Numbered from the stretch's first letter, positions 1-7,721 are shown. The stretch: DNA of 64,000 nucleotides from Streptomyces cinnamoneus (GCF_002939475.1 NZ_PKFQ01000001.1:4895001-4959000), one strand, 5' to 3'. Translations and numbers: made by a program. Notes: generated from the sequence alone by a model not told the origin.

Positions 1-1447
1 TCACCTCGGGGGCCACGCCGGCTCCGGTGTCGCCGACGCGCAGCAGCAGCTCGGCGCCGGCCGCCCCCTCGGTGTCCGTGCGGACGGTGACGGTGACCCG
101 GCCGGGGCCGTGGGCGTCCGTGGCCGCCTCGACGGCGTTGTCGATGAGGTTGCCGAGGATCGTGACCAGGTCGCGGGCGGGCAGGTCCGGCGGCAGCAGG
201 CCGTCGTCCACGCGGCTGTCGTCGGTCAGCGCCAGCTCCACCCCGTGCTCGTTGGCCTGGGCCGCCTTGCCCAGGAGCAGCGCGGCGAGGACCGGTTCGG
301 CGACGGCGGCGACGACCTGGTCGGTCAGGGCCTGGGCGAGCTCCAGCTCGGCGGTGGCGAAGTCGGCGGCCTCGTCGGCCCGGCCGAGCTCGATGAGCGA
401 GACGACGGCGTGCAGCCTGTTCGCGGCCTCGTGCGCCTGCGAGCGCAGTGCCTCGGCGAGGCCGCGCACGGAGTCCAACTCCCCTGACAGTGCCTGGAGT
501 TCGGTGTGGTCGCGCAGGGTGACGACGGTGCCGTGCCGCTCACCGCCGGCGACCGGCGAGGTGTTGACGACGAGGATCCGCTCGGCGGTCAGGTGCACCT
601 CGTCGACGCGCGGCCCCGGCGCGAGCAGCGCCTCCGTCAGCGCCGGCGGCAGGCCCAGGTCCGCGACGGGGCGGCCGACGACGTCCTCGCCGGCCAGGCC
701 GAGCAGCACCCGGCCGCCGTCGTTGACGAGCGCGATCCGGCGCTGCCCGTCGAGCATCAGCAGGCCCTCGCGCACGGCGTGCAGCGCGGCCTCGTGGTAG
801 TCGCGCATCCGGGCCAGCTCCCCGGCGTTCATGCCGTGGGTGTGGCGGCGCAGCCGGGAGCCCAGGAGGTACGTCCCGGCGCCGCCCAGGGCGAGGGCGG
901 CCAGCGCCATGCCGGACAGGGCGGCGAGCTGGTGGCGCGCCTCGGCGCTGATGGCGTCGACGGTGATGCCGGCGCTGACGAGCGCGGCCACCGTGCCGTC
1001 GTCGGCGGTCACGGGCGCGACGGCCCGCACGGAGGGGCCCAGGGTGCCGGTGTACGTCTCGGAGAACGTCCGCCCGCGCAGGGCGGGGCCGGTGTGGCCG
1101 AGGAAGCGTTCGCCGATGCGGGCGGGGTCGGGGTGCGTCCAGCGCAGCCCGCCCGGGCTCATGATCGTCACGAAGTCGACGCCGGTGTCGCGGCGGACCC
1201 GCTCGGCGTACGGCTGGAGCGCCGCCGTCGGGTCCGGGCCCCGGACCGCGGCCCGGACGGCAGGCGAGGCGGCCACGGCGGTGGCGGCGGCGGTCACCTG
1301 GCGGCCGGCCGCCTCCTCGGCCTGGCGGCGGTCGGTGACGTAGGCGAAGACCGCGCATCCGGCCACCACGGCGGCGACCAGCACGATCTGCATGGCGAAG
1401 AGCCGGCCGGCGAGGCTGCGGGGGCGACGGATGCGGGGTGTGCGCAT
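1..1447 (-). CDS. CitA/DcuS-type sensor histidine kinase (C-terminus cut by window edge)
   Basis: Membrane sensor kinase of the citrate/C4-dicarboxylate class; 482 residues are visible from the ATG at 1447 and the frame runs off the left edge. TM1 is about residues 18-37, followed by an extracytoplasmic sensor domain (about 40-170, Cache-like), TM2 (about 177-196), a PAS-like domain (about 215-310) and the kinase core. The H-box reads AHEAANRLHAV with the phospho-acceptor His339, as in CitA/DcuS. The N-box LGNLIDNAVEA (431-441) and G1 box GDTGAG (472-477) are intact; only the end of the ATPase domain is missing. It is divergent from dctA, so the likely job is to sense C4-dicarboxylates and induce dctA. 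The cognate response regulator should lie just left of the window. The family call is firm; the ligand is inferred from context. Confidence 0.9.
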   Translation of the reverse strand, partial: MRTPRIRRPRSLAGRLFAMQIVLVAAVVAGCAVFAYVTDRRQAEEAAGRQVTAAATAVAASPAVRAAVRGPDPTAALQPYAERVRRDTGVDFVTIMSPGGLRWTHPDPARIGERFLGHTGPALRGRTFSETYTGTLGPSVRAVAPVTADDGTVAALVSAGITVDAISAEARHQLAALSGMALAALALGGAGTYLLGSRLRRHTHGMNAGELARMRDYHEAALHAVREGLLMLDGQRRIALVNDGGRVLLGLAGEDVVGRPVADLGLPPALTEALLAPGPRVDEVHLTAERILVVNTSPVAGGERHGTVVTLRDHTELQALSGELDSVRGLAEALRSQAHEAANRLHAVVSLIELGRADEAADFATAELELAQALTDQVVAAVAEPVLAALLLGKAAQANEHGVELALTDDSRVDDGLLPPDLPARDLVTILGNLIDNAVEAATDAHGPGRVTVTVRTDTEGAAGAELLLRVGDTGAGVAPEV

Positions 1448-1594
1448 GGCCGACAGTGTGCCCTTTGGCTTGTTCGTGAACGTAATGCACGTAAGGGTGA
1501 CCGCCGTCACAGGGGGAGGGCATAGTCACCGCGACCCCTTCTCGCCGGGAGAAGCGCGGTCGCACCCCCGAGCCGCGACGACGAGGAGAGAACC

Positions 1595-2977
1595 GTGGCA
1601 GTGCAGCAGTCACCGCCGCCGCAGGAGCCCGCGCGGGCGAGCGGCAGGCCGGACCGGACCCACTACCTCTACCTCGCGGTGATCGCGGCGGTGCTCGCCG
1701 GCATCGCGGTCGGCTTCGCGGCGCCGGGCTTCGCCGTGGAGCTCAAGCCGCTGGGCACGGGCTTCGTGAACCTGATCAAGATGATGATCTCGCCGGTCAT
1801 CTTCTGCACGATCGTGCTGGGCATCGGCTCCGTGCGGAAGGCGGCGAAGGTCGGCGCCGTCGGCGGCCTGGCGCTCGGCTACTTCCTCCTGATGTCCACG
1901 GTGGCGCTGGCCATCGGGCTGGTCGTCGGCAACCTCCTGGAACCCGGCAGCGGGCTGCACCTGACGGACGCGCTGCGGCACGCGGGGGAGTCGCAGGCCA
2001 AGGGGGCGCACACCTCGACGCAGGACTTCCTGCTGGGCGTCATCCCCACCACGATCGTCTCCGCCCTCACCGGCGGCCAGGTCCTCCAGGCCCTGCTCGT
2101 CGCGCTCCTCACCGGCTTCGCGCTCCAGGCGATGGGCCCGGCGGGCGACCCGGTCATGCGGGGTGTCGGACATGTGCAGAAGCTGGTCTTCCGCATCCTC
2201 GCCATGATCATGTGGGTGGCGCCGGTGGGCGCGTTCGGCGCGATCGCCGCGCTGGTCGGGGCGACGGGCGTGGACGCGCTGAAGTCCCTGGCCGTCATCA
2301 TGCTCGGCTTCTACACCACCTGCCTGATCTTCGTGGTCCTGGTGCTGGGCACCCTGCTGCGGCTGGTGGCGGGGGTGAACATCTTCGCGCTGCTGAAGTA
2401 CCTGGGCCGCGAGTTCCTGCTGATCCTGTCCACCTCGTCGTCGGAGTCGGCCCTGCCGCGCCTGATCGCGAAGATGGAGCACCTGGGCGTCAGCAAGCCG
2501 GTGGTGGGCATCACCGTGCCCACCGGCTACTCCTTCAACCTGGACGGCACGGCCATCTACCTGACGATGTCGTCGCTGTTCGTGGCCGAGGCGATGGGGC
2601 AGCCCCTGTCGCTGGGGCAGCAGGTGTCGCTGCTCCTCTTCATGATCGTCGCTTCGAAGGGCGCGGCGGGCGTGACGGGCGCGGGTCTGGCGACGCTCGC
2701 GGGCGGCCTCCAGTCCCACCGGCCGGAACTGGTCGACGGCGTCGGCCTGATCGTCGGCATCGACCGCTTCATGAGCGAGGCGCGGGCCCTGACGAACTTC
2801 GCGGGCAACGCGGTGGCCACGGTGCTGATCGGCACGTGGACGAAGGAGATCGACCGGGCGCGGGTGGACGAGGTCCTGGCGGGACGGCTGCCTTTCGACG
2901 AGGCCTCGCTGACACCCGACGACCACGGTCACGTCCCGGGCCCGCGCGACGCGGCCAAGGAACCGGCGGGGGCCTGA
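1595..2977 (+). CDS. dctA: C4-dicarboxylate/H+ (Na+) symporter DctA (DAACS family)
   Basis: Secondary transporter importing succinate, fumarate or malate across the cytoplasmic membrane. The protein has 460 aa, near the usual 420-450 for DctA. It starts at GTG 1595 behind a GAGGAGAG ribosome site. Diagnostic sequences are the early LIKMMISPVIFCTIVLGI segment, the serine-rich hairpin STSSSESALPRLI (about residues 278-290) and the NLDGTAIY substrate/ion-binding motif followed by ASKGAAGVTGAG. Eight hydrophobic segments plus two re-entrant hairpins fit the GltPh fold. The C-terminal 40 residues are polar and cytoplasmic. A hairpin terminator follows, so the gene is probably monocistronic and controlled by the divergent CitA/DcuS-like kinase. 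Confidence 0.93.
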   Translation: MAVQQSPPPQEPARASGRPDRTHYLYLAVIAAVLAGIAVGFAAPGFAVELKPLGTGFVNLIKMMISPVIFCTIVLGIGSVRKAAKVGAVGGLALGYFLLMSTVALAIGLVVGNLLEPGSGLHLTDALRHAGESQAKGAHTSTQDFLLGVIPTTIVSALTGGQVLQALLVALLTGFALQAMGPAGDPVMRGVGHVQKLVFRILAMIMWVAPVGAFGAIAALVGATGVDALKSLAVIMLGFYTTCLIFVVLVLGTLLRLVAGVNIFALLKYLGREFLLILSTSSSESALPRLIAKMEHLGVSKPVVGITVPTGYSFNLDGTAIYLTMSSLFVAEAMGQPLSLGQQVSLLLFMIVASKGAAGVTGAGLATLAGGLQSHRPELVDGVGLIVGIDRFMSEARALTNFAGNAVATVLIGTWTKEIDRARVDEVLAGRLPFDEASLTPDDHGHVPGPRDAAKEPAGA

Positions 2978-3015
2978 AGGCACCGCCCACCGACCACCCC
3001 CACGGCAGGGCCGCC

Positions 3016-3074
3016 CCCCACGGCGGCCCGGACCCGGTACGGCACCGCCGGGCCGCGCCGTGGGGGTCCTTTCT
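3016..3074 (+). terminator. Rho-independent terminator after dctA
   Basis: The left arm CCCCACGGCGGCCCGG (3016-3031) pairs with CCGGGCCGCGCCGTGGGG apart from a 2-nt bulge. It is followed by the pyrimidine-rich run TCCTTTCTT. It lies 38 nt after the dctA stop. Confidence 0.75.
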
Positions 3075-3083
3075 TCCCGGGCG

Positions 3084-3326
3084 CCCGGACCACAGGGTGA
3101 TCAACGGCATTCTCTTCCGCCGGCGGACCGGTGTCCCGTGGCGGGACCGCCACCACGGTTCGGGAAGTGGAAGACGGTTGATGACCGGCATCGACGCCGG
3201 TCAGCGCCTGCCGGCCGCCGGTTTCGACCAGACGGTGTACAAGAGCCGTGACGAAGGGAGCGAACGATCTACGCCCTCAAGGGCTTCCGCGCTGTCGCCT
3301 CGCGCTTTCTGTCCGCTATTCCGTAG
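3084..3326 (+). pseudogene. Decayed IS5-type transposase remnant
   Basis: A vestige of an IS5-superfamily transposase recognised from protein fragments in shifting frames. PDHRVINGILFRRRTGVPWRD (from 3084) is the usual N-terminal motif. A one-base deletion then moves the match to RFGKWKTV and DDRHRRRSA in another frame. About 20 codons later comes YKSRD, and after a further frame change ERTIYALKGFRAVASRF (3262-3312), a C-terminal transposase motif, before a stop at 3324. The central DDE catalytic region is absent, so the element had an internal deletion as well as frameshifts. No flanking inverted repeats were recognised. The tail overlaps the end of the opposite-strand gene at 3316-3564. Confidence 0.6.
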
Positions 3327-3564
3327 TGCCGCGGCAGAGGCCCTCCACGCGGAACCACAGGCCCGGGGCGTAGACCGCATGGATGACGGCTTCTTCTCCT
3401 CTCGTGACCCGGAGGATTCTCAGGGCCCCGCTGGCAAGTACGTCGTATTGGTAAGTGATCTCGGAATTCTCCTCGACGGTGTCGTCGTAGGAGATGTCCG
3501 CCCTGCGCTCGTTCGCGTATTCCTTCGGTGGCCGGTTCTCCACCAGCTTGATGAAGACGCTCAT
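3316..3564 (-). CDS. Small conserved hypothetical protein (82 aa)
   Basis: Not assigned to a family. The protein begins SVFIKLVENRPPKEYANERR and is a compact acidic/beta-rich domain (about half of it alternating hydrophobic strands such as ITYQYDVL and ALRILRVTR), with no signal peptide or membrane segment. The ATG at 3564 is preferred over an upstream in-frame ATG because the upstream extension is low-complexity Arg/Pro/Ser. An AAAGGA lies about 13 nt upstream, so the ribosome site is weak. The coding DNA is visibly less GC-rich than its neighbours (codons such as AAT, ATT, TAT and CTT) and its end abuts a transposase remnant, consistent with acquired DNA. Function unknown. Confidence 0.6.
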   Translation of the reverse strand: MSVFIKLVENRPPKEYANERRADISYDDTVEENSEITYQYDVLASGALRILRVTRGEEAVIHAVYAPGLWFRVEGLCRGTTE

Positions 3565-3783
3565 GGGCCAACGGTACGGTCCTTTCGTGAGCTTCGCCCT
3601 CCGGGACGAGGGGAGGCCGAGGCGTCCGCCGGCTGAGGCCCTGCTCCTGTTCGCGGCAGCGTGGCAGGGGGCGGAGCATCCTTTGCGCGGGTGAAGCCGA
3701 TCAAGTCGAGGTGGCGATTCACCCAGCCCCCTCGGCCCGCTGACCTGAGGGCTTGCACAAGGCATGCACGGGCACGGGCCGTT

Positions 3784-4074
3784 TCAGACGTCGCCGTGCG
3801 GTGGGCGGTCGGCAGCCGAAGCCCGGCTGGTCGCCAGCCAGGACCGCGCGGGTTCGGCGGGATGCGCGGTGTCCACGGTGAGATGGAGCCGGGTACCGCC
3901 TTCGCGGCCGGCCGGGTAGCTGCGTTGTTCGGTGGAATCGAAGCAGTGCCGGAGGACTTCCGCGACGCGGCGGGCGGTCTCGGGGGACGAGGCGACGACG
4001 CGAACGTCGGCGCACCCCGCCGGGGGCACCGGATCCGCGGGTGCGGGGGTGGGCGGGGTGTGCGCGGACGTCAT
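3784..4074 (-). CDS. Small conserved hypothetical protein, third gene of DUF5994 mini-operon (96 aa)
   Basis: Unrecognised small soluble protein. After a Pro/Thr-rich start (about 20 residues) there is one compact domain with CADVRVVASSPETARRVAEVL, a possible beta-alpha unit, and a second strand around TRLHLTVD near residue 75. It starts at ATG 4074 behind a GGAGGCGG ribosome site that lies inside the preceding gene; the ATGA overlap with that gene's stop indicates translational coupling. I recall similar uncharacterised proteins in other Streptomyces but cannot name a domain. Function unknown; the operon context ties it to the DUF5994 protein and the small membrane protein upstream. Confidence 0.6.
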   Translation of the reverse strand: MTSAHTPPTPAPADPVPPAGCADVRVVASSPETARRVAEVLRHCFDSTEQRSYPAGREGGTRLHLTVDTAHPAEPARSWLATSRASAADRPPHGDV

Positions 4075-4346
4075 GTCCACCGCCTCCGGCCGGAGAAGAC
4101 GCGGCGGCGTCCGCGGTCCCCGTGTGGTTGTTCGCGGCGGTTGCGGGCGAGGAGAGGGCCGGCGGGGTCGATGGCCGACCGGGGGCGCTTCCGGCTTCTG
4201 CTGTCGCGCCACGGCAGGACGCCGCTGTAGCGGAAGTTTGCGATCCTTTCGTCGTGCTGGGCGTTGAGCCGGTGGATCAGGAGGGCTCCCGCAGCGATCA
4301 GGCCCAGGATCAAGGCCAGGGTGACGGCGATCTCCACTGCCCTCAC
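4071..4346 (-). CDS. Small single-pass membrane protein, second gene of DUF5994 mini-operon (91 aa)
   Basis: GTG start at 4346, overlapping the stop of the DUF5994 gene by four bases (GTGA). One strong N-terminal membrane segment (VEIAVTLALILGLIAAGALLI, residues 4-24) is followed by a basic, Arg-rich cytoplasmic tail (about residues 45-91) that is probably disordered. There is no cleavage site or lipobox, so it is likely a bitopic membrane protein with the basic tail inside. Its stop overlaps the next start (ATGA). No named family was recognised. The strict four-base overlaps on both sides suggest the three products are made in fixed proportion. Confidence 0.6.
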   Translation of the reverse strand: MRAVEIAVTLALILGLIAAGALLIHRLNAQHDERIANFRYSGVLPWRDSRSRKRPRSAIDPAGPLLARNRREQPHGDRGRRRVFSGRRRWT

Positions 4347-4903
4347 ATCCCTCGGGCGGAGGGCGGAGGTCCGGGCGGGTTCCCGGCCGGTGGCGGCGCG
4401 GTCCCGCCCTCGGTCTCCCATTCCTCTTGGCGGTCCCGTGACTCCGTCGCGTCGTCGGCCGCTCGCTCGTCCTCCATCAGCCTGCTCGCGGTGAGGAGAC
4501 TTCCGGGGGTGGTCGCGGCGGACATCAGCCTGGCGGCCGCGGCCGGGTCGGTCTCCGGTGGGACGATCAGCAGGTCCAGGCGGTCCGCGGTGTAGGAGAA
4601 CACGAGGAGCTTGTGCGGGTCCTGCTCGTTCGTGAACCACCCCACGTGCACCGTGTGTCCGGTGACGGGAACCTTCCGCGGGATCACGGGCCAGAAGACC
4701 GGATTCACCGTGACGCGGGTGACCCGCCCCCAGGAGTGGTCCAGCCTCGCCGCCAGCGCCGGGAGCTCGCGGGAGAGGTCGCGCGAGCGGGGCCACCAGG
4801 CGCCGTCCAGAAGCCCCGGCGCCGATCCTGGCGTCAGGGACAGGCGGGCGGGCGGCGAAGGGGCGTGTTCCTCGGTGACCGTACGGTCGATGGTGACAGC
4901 CAT
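4343..4903 (-). CDS. DUF5994 family protein, first gene of a three-gene coupled operon (186 aa)
   Basis: Actinobacterial DUF5994 protein of unknown function. The hallmark LLDGAWWPRSRDLSRELPAL (about residues 33-52) is followed by VTVNPVFWP, the GHTVHVGWFTNEQDPHKLL segment and DLLIVPPETDP, which together define the fold. The C-terminal 40 residues are charged and Pro-rich. The start is ATG 4903; an in-frame ATG 42 nt upstream would add only basic residues. It heads a run of three genes joined by four-base overlaps and is divergent, across 305 bp, from a second DUF5994 gene. Family assignment rests on the conserved WWPRSRD block; biochemical role unknown. Confidence 0.78.
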   Translation of the reverse strand: MAVTIDRTVTEEHAPSPPARLSLTPGSAPGLLDGAWWPRSRDLSRELPALAARLDHSWGRVTRVTVNPVFWPVIPRKVPVTGHTVHVGWFTNEQDPHKLLVFSYTADRLDLLIVPPETDPAAAARLMSAATTPGSLLTASRLMEDERAADDATESRDRQEEWETEGGTAPPPAGNPPGPPPSARGM

Positions 4904-5208
4904 GATGCGAACCCTGCCTCCGGGCTCTCGTCGGCGGCCCGGCATGGTGACTCGCCGGGAGCGACACCCGCATGGAGGCCGGTGTACGACGTGTTCCCGG
5001 TTTCTTCAGCCTACTCCGGCAGGCGGGTCCGCATGCCTAGCGCGACCAGGCAAACTTGCGGAACGCGGGCGTGGGACGGCCCTGTGGGCGACCCCGCCGC
5101 CGGCCTGCGGAGTACGGTGGGGTTACTGCGAGCGCTTCGCCCGGCGCTGCCGGCATATCTCGGACGACGAGCGAATGCGCGGAACTCTCGGAGACAGGCG
5201 AGCACATC
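4904..5208. other. 305-bp divergent intergenic region between two DUF5994 genes
   Basis: Must hold the promoters for both DUF5994 transcripts. I found no convincing consensus -35/-10 pair, no strong dyad and no small gene with a ribosome site. Confidence 0.5.
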
Positions 5209-5685
5209 ATGGCCGATTCCGACACCCCACGCCTTCCCGGGCTTCTGCCGGACGCGATTCACCATGCCGTGAGACCCGGAACGGCGCTCCTGCGGCTGGA
5301 GACGACGCAAGAGCGCGGGGGAGTCCTGGACGGCGCGTGGTGGCCGCGCTCCCGGGACATCCATGCCGAGCTTCCCGGCCTGATCACCGCCCTGACCGAG
5401 CACCTCGGGCCCATCATGCGCGTGGGCCTGGACGGGAGTGCCTGGGAGGAGCTCCCGGCGCGGCTGGTCGTCGACGACCGGGTCGTGCACATCGACTCCT
5501 TCCCCGTCGGTGACGACACGGTCCTCATCACCCGGGGCGACAACGATCACTTCGCCCTGCTGGTGGTCCCGCCCGACACGGCACCCGACGCGGCACGGGC
5601 CGCGATGGCCAGAGCCGTTCGGGCCGACAACGTCACCCAGGCCGAACAGATCCTCATCGACACCGGCGGCACTCCGCGGACCTGA
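5209..5685 (+). CDS. DUF5994 family protein (158 aa)
   Basis: Second DUF5994 member, divergent from the first. It carries the same core, VLDGAWWPRSRDIHAELPGL (about residues 39-58), then a region aligned to a nucleic-acid- or ligand-binding-like beta domain ending in ALLVVPPDTAPDAARAAM (about residues 121-138). The paralog's DLLIVPPETDP matches LLVVPPDTAP here, which fixes the frame. The start is ATG 5209; the long open frame upstream lacks the family signature. GGAG at 5190-5193 is rather far, so the ribosome site is weak. It is not an internal copy of the first gene (moderate similarity), suggesting an old duplication. Function unknown. Confidence 0.75.
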   Translation: MADSDTPRLPGLLPDAIHHAVRPGTALLRLETTQERGGVLDGAWWPRSRDIHAELPGLITALTEHLGPIMRVGLDGSAWEELPARLVVDDRVVHIDSFPVGDDTVLITRGDNDHFALLVVPPDTAPDAARAAMARAVRADNVTQAEQILIDTGGTPRT

Positions 5686-5709
5686 ACGCCCGGGCAGCGC
5701 GGCGTACGG

Positions 5710-6132
5710 TCAGCCGAGGAAGGACAGTCGGACCTTTCGGTCGGGGGTGTCCCGGCCGGTGGTCACCAGAACGACGGACTGCGAGGTCCCCAGCTCCAGC
5801 TCACCGCCGACCACGGGCAGCGTGGCGTGGGGCGGGACCAGGGCCGGGAGCATGTGATCGCGGCCGGGGCCCGCACCGCCGTGGCGGTCCTGCCAGCGGT
5901 CGTCCGCGCGGAGAACCTCTCGGAGGGCCGCCAGCAGGTCGTCGTCACTGCCGGCCCCGGTCTCGATGACGGCCAGGCCGGACGTCGCGTGCGGGGTGAA
6001 GACGTTCAGCAGCCCGTCTCTCCCGTGAGCGACCTCCCGGAGGAACGCGGAGCACGCGTTCGTCAGGTCGTGCATGGTTTCGGCGGAGCCGGTTGTCACG
6101 TCGACGGTGCGGGTGGTGAAGGTGCCAGTCAT
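5710..6132 (-). CDS. YjbQ/UPF0047 family protein (140 aa)
   Basis: Member of the YjbQ (TIGR00149) family, small beta-rich proteins for which a side activity in thiamine-phosphate synthesis has been described; physiological role uncertain. The length is the usual 130-140 aa. Conserved sequences are NVFTPHATSGLAVIE (about residues 43-57), GRDHMLPALVPPHATLPVV (about residues 90-108) and GGELELGTSQSVVLV. The histidines of PHAT, RDHM and PPHA match the family's putative metal-binding set. It converges on the DUF5994 gene with a 24-bp gap. The start is ATG 6132. Confidence 0.85.
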   Translation of the reverse strand: MTGTFTTRTVDVTTGSAETMHDLTNACSAFLREVAHGRDGLLNVFTPHATSGLAVIETGAGSDDDLLAALREVLRADDRWQDRHGGAGPGRDHMLPALVPPHATLPVVGGELELGTSQSVVLVTTGRDTPDRKVRLSFLG

Positions 6133-6272
6133 GGTTCACCAGTACCCGCTGTACAGGAGCAGCGCTGACGGCTGGACGGGTTGTTCCGCCGGGCTCCGGT
6201 CGCCGGAGAGGCCCAGCCGCCCGACCCACGTCAAGGGCCGTCCGGTTCGGCCCTGTTCGCGACGTACACGCC

Positions 6273-6851
6273 CTAGTCGTGGGGAGCGCCGGGAGGCACC
6301 TGGGGGCCGCCCGAAGGGCCCGGACCCGGCCGCTCGGGCGGCTCCGGCGCGTCCGGCGGCACGGCGTCCGCAGGGGCCGCCGGGCGGGCGGCGGTGCCGC
6401 GCCAGCGGACGAACGCCACCGCCGTGCACAGCGCCGCCACCACGGCGAAGACGAAGCCCAGCCAGACGCCGGCGCCCGTGGCGGCCCCCGGCACGCCCGA
6501 GCCCGCGCTGAGGTCCGCCAGGTCGGACACGTCCGCCACCTGCACGATGTACAGCGTCAGCAGGTTGGAGGCGGGGACCAGGAGAGCCGCCACGTACGCG
6601 GTCCGGCGGGTCGCCAGGGCGCCGTACACCAGGATCAGCATGATCACCACCATGACGACGACGAGCGCCGGGCCGGCGGTCAGCATGTCGTGGCCGAAGG
6701 CGTTCAGACTCACGCCGGGGGACGTCAGCCAGGGTGGGAACAGCATGACGAAGGAGAGGACCGCCGACACCGCGGCCGCCCACAGGGGCCAGTCGCGGGC
6801 CATGTTCAGGGGTTCGGACGGGTCCCTGGCGTAGGGGAAGCGGTTCGGCAT
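6273..6851 (-). CDS. Uncharacterised four-TM membrane protein (192 aa)
   Basis: Integral membrane protein without a recognised domain. Hydrophobic segments lie near residues 23-42 (WAAAVSAVLSFVMLFPPWL), 60-78, 85-105 and 127-150, followed by a Pro/Ala/Gly-rich cytoplasmic tail of about 40 residues. The start is ATG 6851 with AAGGGAG about 10 nt upstream; a GTG/ATG further up would only add Arg-rich residues. It lies downstream of a 17-bp palindrome at 6907-6923 and the tetR gene, same strand. It could be a separate transcript or a tetR-linked gene. Function unknown. Confidence 0.65.
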   Translation of the reverse strand: MPNRFPYARDPSEPLNMARDWPLWAAAVSAVLSFVMLFPPWLTSPGVSLNAFGHDMLTAGPALVVVMVVIMLILVYGALATRRTAYVAALLVPASNLLTLYIVQVADVSDLADLSAGSGVPGAATGAGVWLGFVFAVVAALCTAVAFVRWRGTAARPAAPADAVPPDAPEPPERPGPGPSGGPQVPPGAPHD

Positions 6852-6906
6852 GGGCGGGACGCTCCCTTCCCCCCGTCGTCGTGGACGAACCACTCCACCG
6901 TGGGCC

Positions 6907-6923
6907 GTTGCGGTGACCGCAAC
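6907..6923. promoter_or_regulatory. 17-bp palindrome GTTGCGGTGACCGCAAC
   Basis: Perfect dyad of 7-bp arms around TGA (GTTGCGG-TGA-CCGCAAC), 56 bp upstream of the membrane-protein start and 35 bp beyond the tetR stop. The very short loop suits a protein-binding site better than a terminator. Confidence 0.4.
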
Positions 6924-6957
6924 AACGCGGCGTGCTCCATCCGGGTGACCCGCCCCG

Positions 6958-7572
6958 CTACCGTGCGCCGGACCGCTGGCCGCCGATCCGCGTCACCAGC
7001 TCCGCCGCCTCCCCGGCCGGCACCCCCGACGCCGTCAGCGCCGTCACCGCCGCCGAGCGGCCCGCCTCCGCCGGGGCCAGGACCCCGTCGTTGACGGCCT
7101 GCATCAGGCCGAACAGCACCTGCTCCCGCACGTACGCCAGCGCCACCGCGGGCAGCGGTGAGACGAACCGGCCCTCGTCGAGACCCCGTTGCAGCATCGC
7201 CGCGCACTCGCGCCGCACCGGCTCCAGCCGGCGGTGGATGCCCTCCACCGTGACGCTGCGCTGCGCCAGCGAGATGAGCAGACGGTAACCGTCGGCGATC
7301 TCCCAGGCGGCCAGCATGGCGCGGGCCAGGGCCTCCGCCGGGTCGGCCACGTCGCGCAGGGCCCGGGCCTGGGCGTCGGCCACCGCCTGGGCCGCGTCGT
7401 CGACGAGCGCGCCGATCAGCGCGTCGCGGCTGGGGAAGTGCCCGTAGACGGTGCGCCGCACCACGCCGGCCGCCCGTGCGATCTGGTCCATGCTCGCATC
7501 CGCGTCGCGCAGCAGCTCGGCGAGCGCGATGTCCATGATGCGGCGGCGATTGGCGTCCGCTCTACCGGTCAT
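6958..7572 (-). CDS. TetR/AcrR family repressor, divergent from MFS exporter
   Basis: Transcriptional repressor of 204 aa. The N-terminal helix-turn-helix occupies about residues 10-57, with SMDQIARAAGVVRRTVYGHFPSRDALIGAL as the turn and recognition helix. The remainder is an all-helical ligand-binding/dimerisation domain. The ATG at 7572 has a GAGAAGAG ribosome site; an upstream in-frame ATG would put the start inside the operator region. Its gene is divergent from an MFS drug exporter, and three matching palindromes lie between them. The usual logic is that ligand binding releases the repressor and switches on exporter and repressor together; the inducer cannot be read from the sequence. 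Confidence 0.9.
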   Translation of the reverse strand: MTGRADANRRRIMDIALAELLRDADASMDQIARAAGVVRRTVYGHFPSRDALIGALVDDAAQAVADAQARALRDVADPAEALARAMLAAWEIADGYRLLISLAQRSVTVEGIHRRLEPVRRECAAMLQRGLDEGRFVSPLPAVALAYVREQVLFGLMQAVNDGVLAPAEAGRSAAVTALTASGVPAGEAAELVTRIGGQRSGAR

Positions 7573-7639
7573 CGGTTCTCTTCTCGGTCGGGTCGGACGG
7601 TGCGTCGCGGGTGCGACGGACGGTAACGGGCCCTTCATT

Positions 7640-7702
7640 TTGCACATGGCCGTGCACTCCCGTAATTTGCACACCAGTGTGTAATTGCACAGTCATGTGC
7701 AA
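7640..7702. promoter_or_regulatory. Triple operator for the TetR regulator
   Basis: Three 18-bp sites with the form TTGCACA-N4-TGTGCAA. Site 3 (7685-7702) is a perfect dyad. Site 2 (7667-7684) differs at one position (TGTGTAA) and abuts site 3. Site 1 (7640-7657) has two changes (CGTGCAC) and starts 27 bp before site 2. The array sits between tetR and the MFS gene. Confidence 0.8.
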
Positions 7703-7721
7703 GTTCTGAAAGGGGTGGCCG

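Noticed and set aside
1448-1594. Specific -35/-10 elements for the kinase or dctA.
   Set aside because: No pair with acceptable spacing was convincing by eye.
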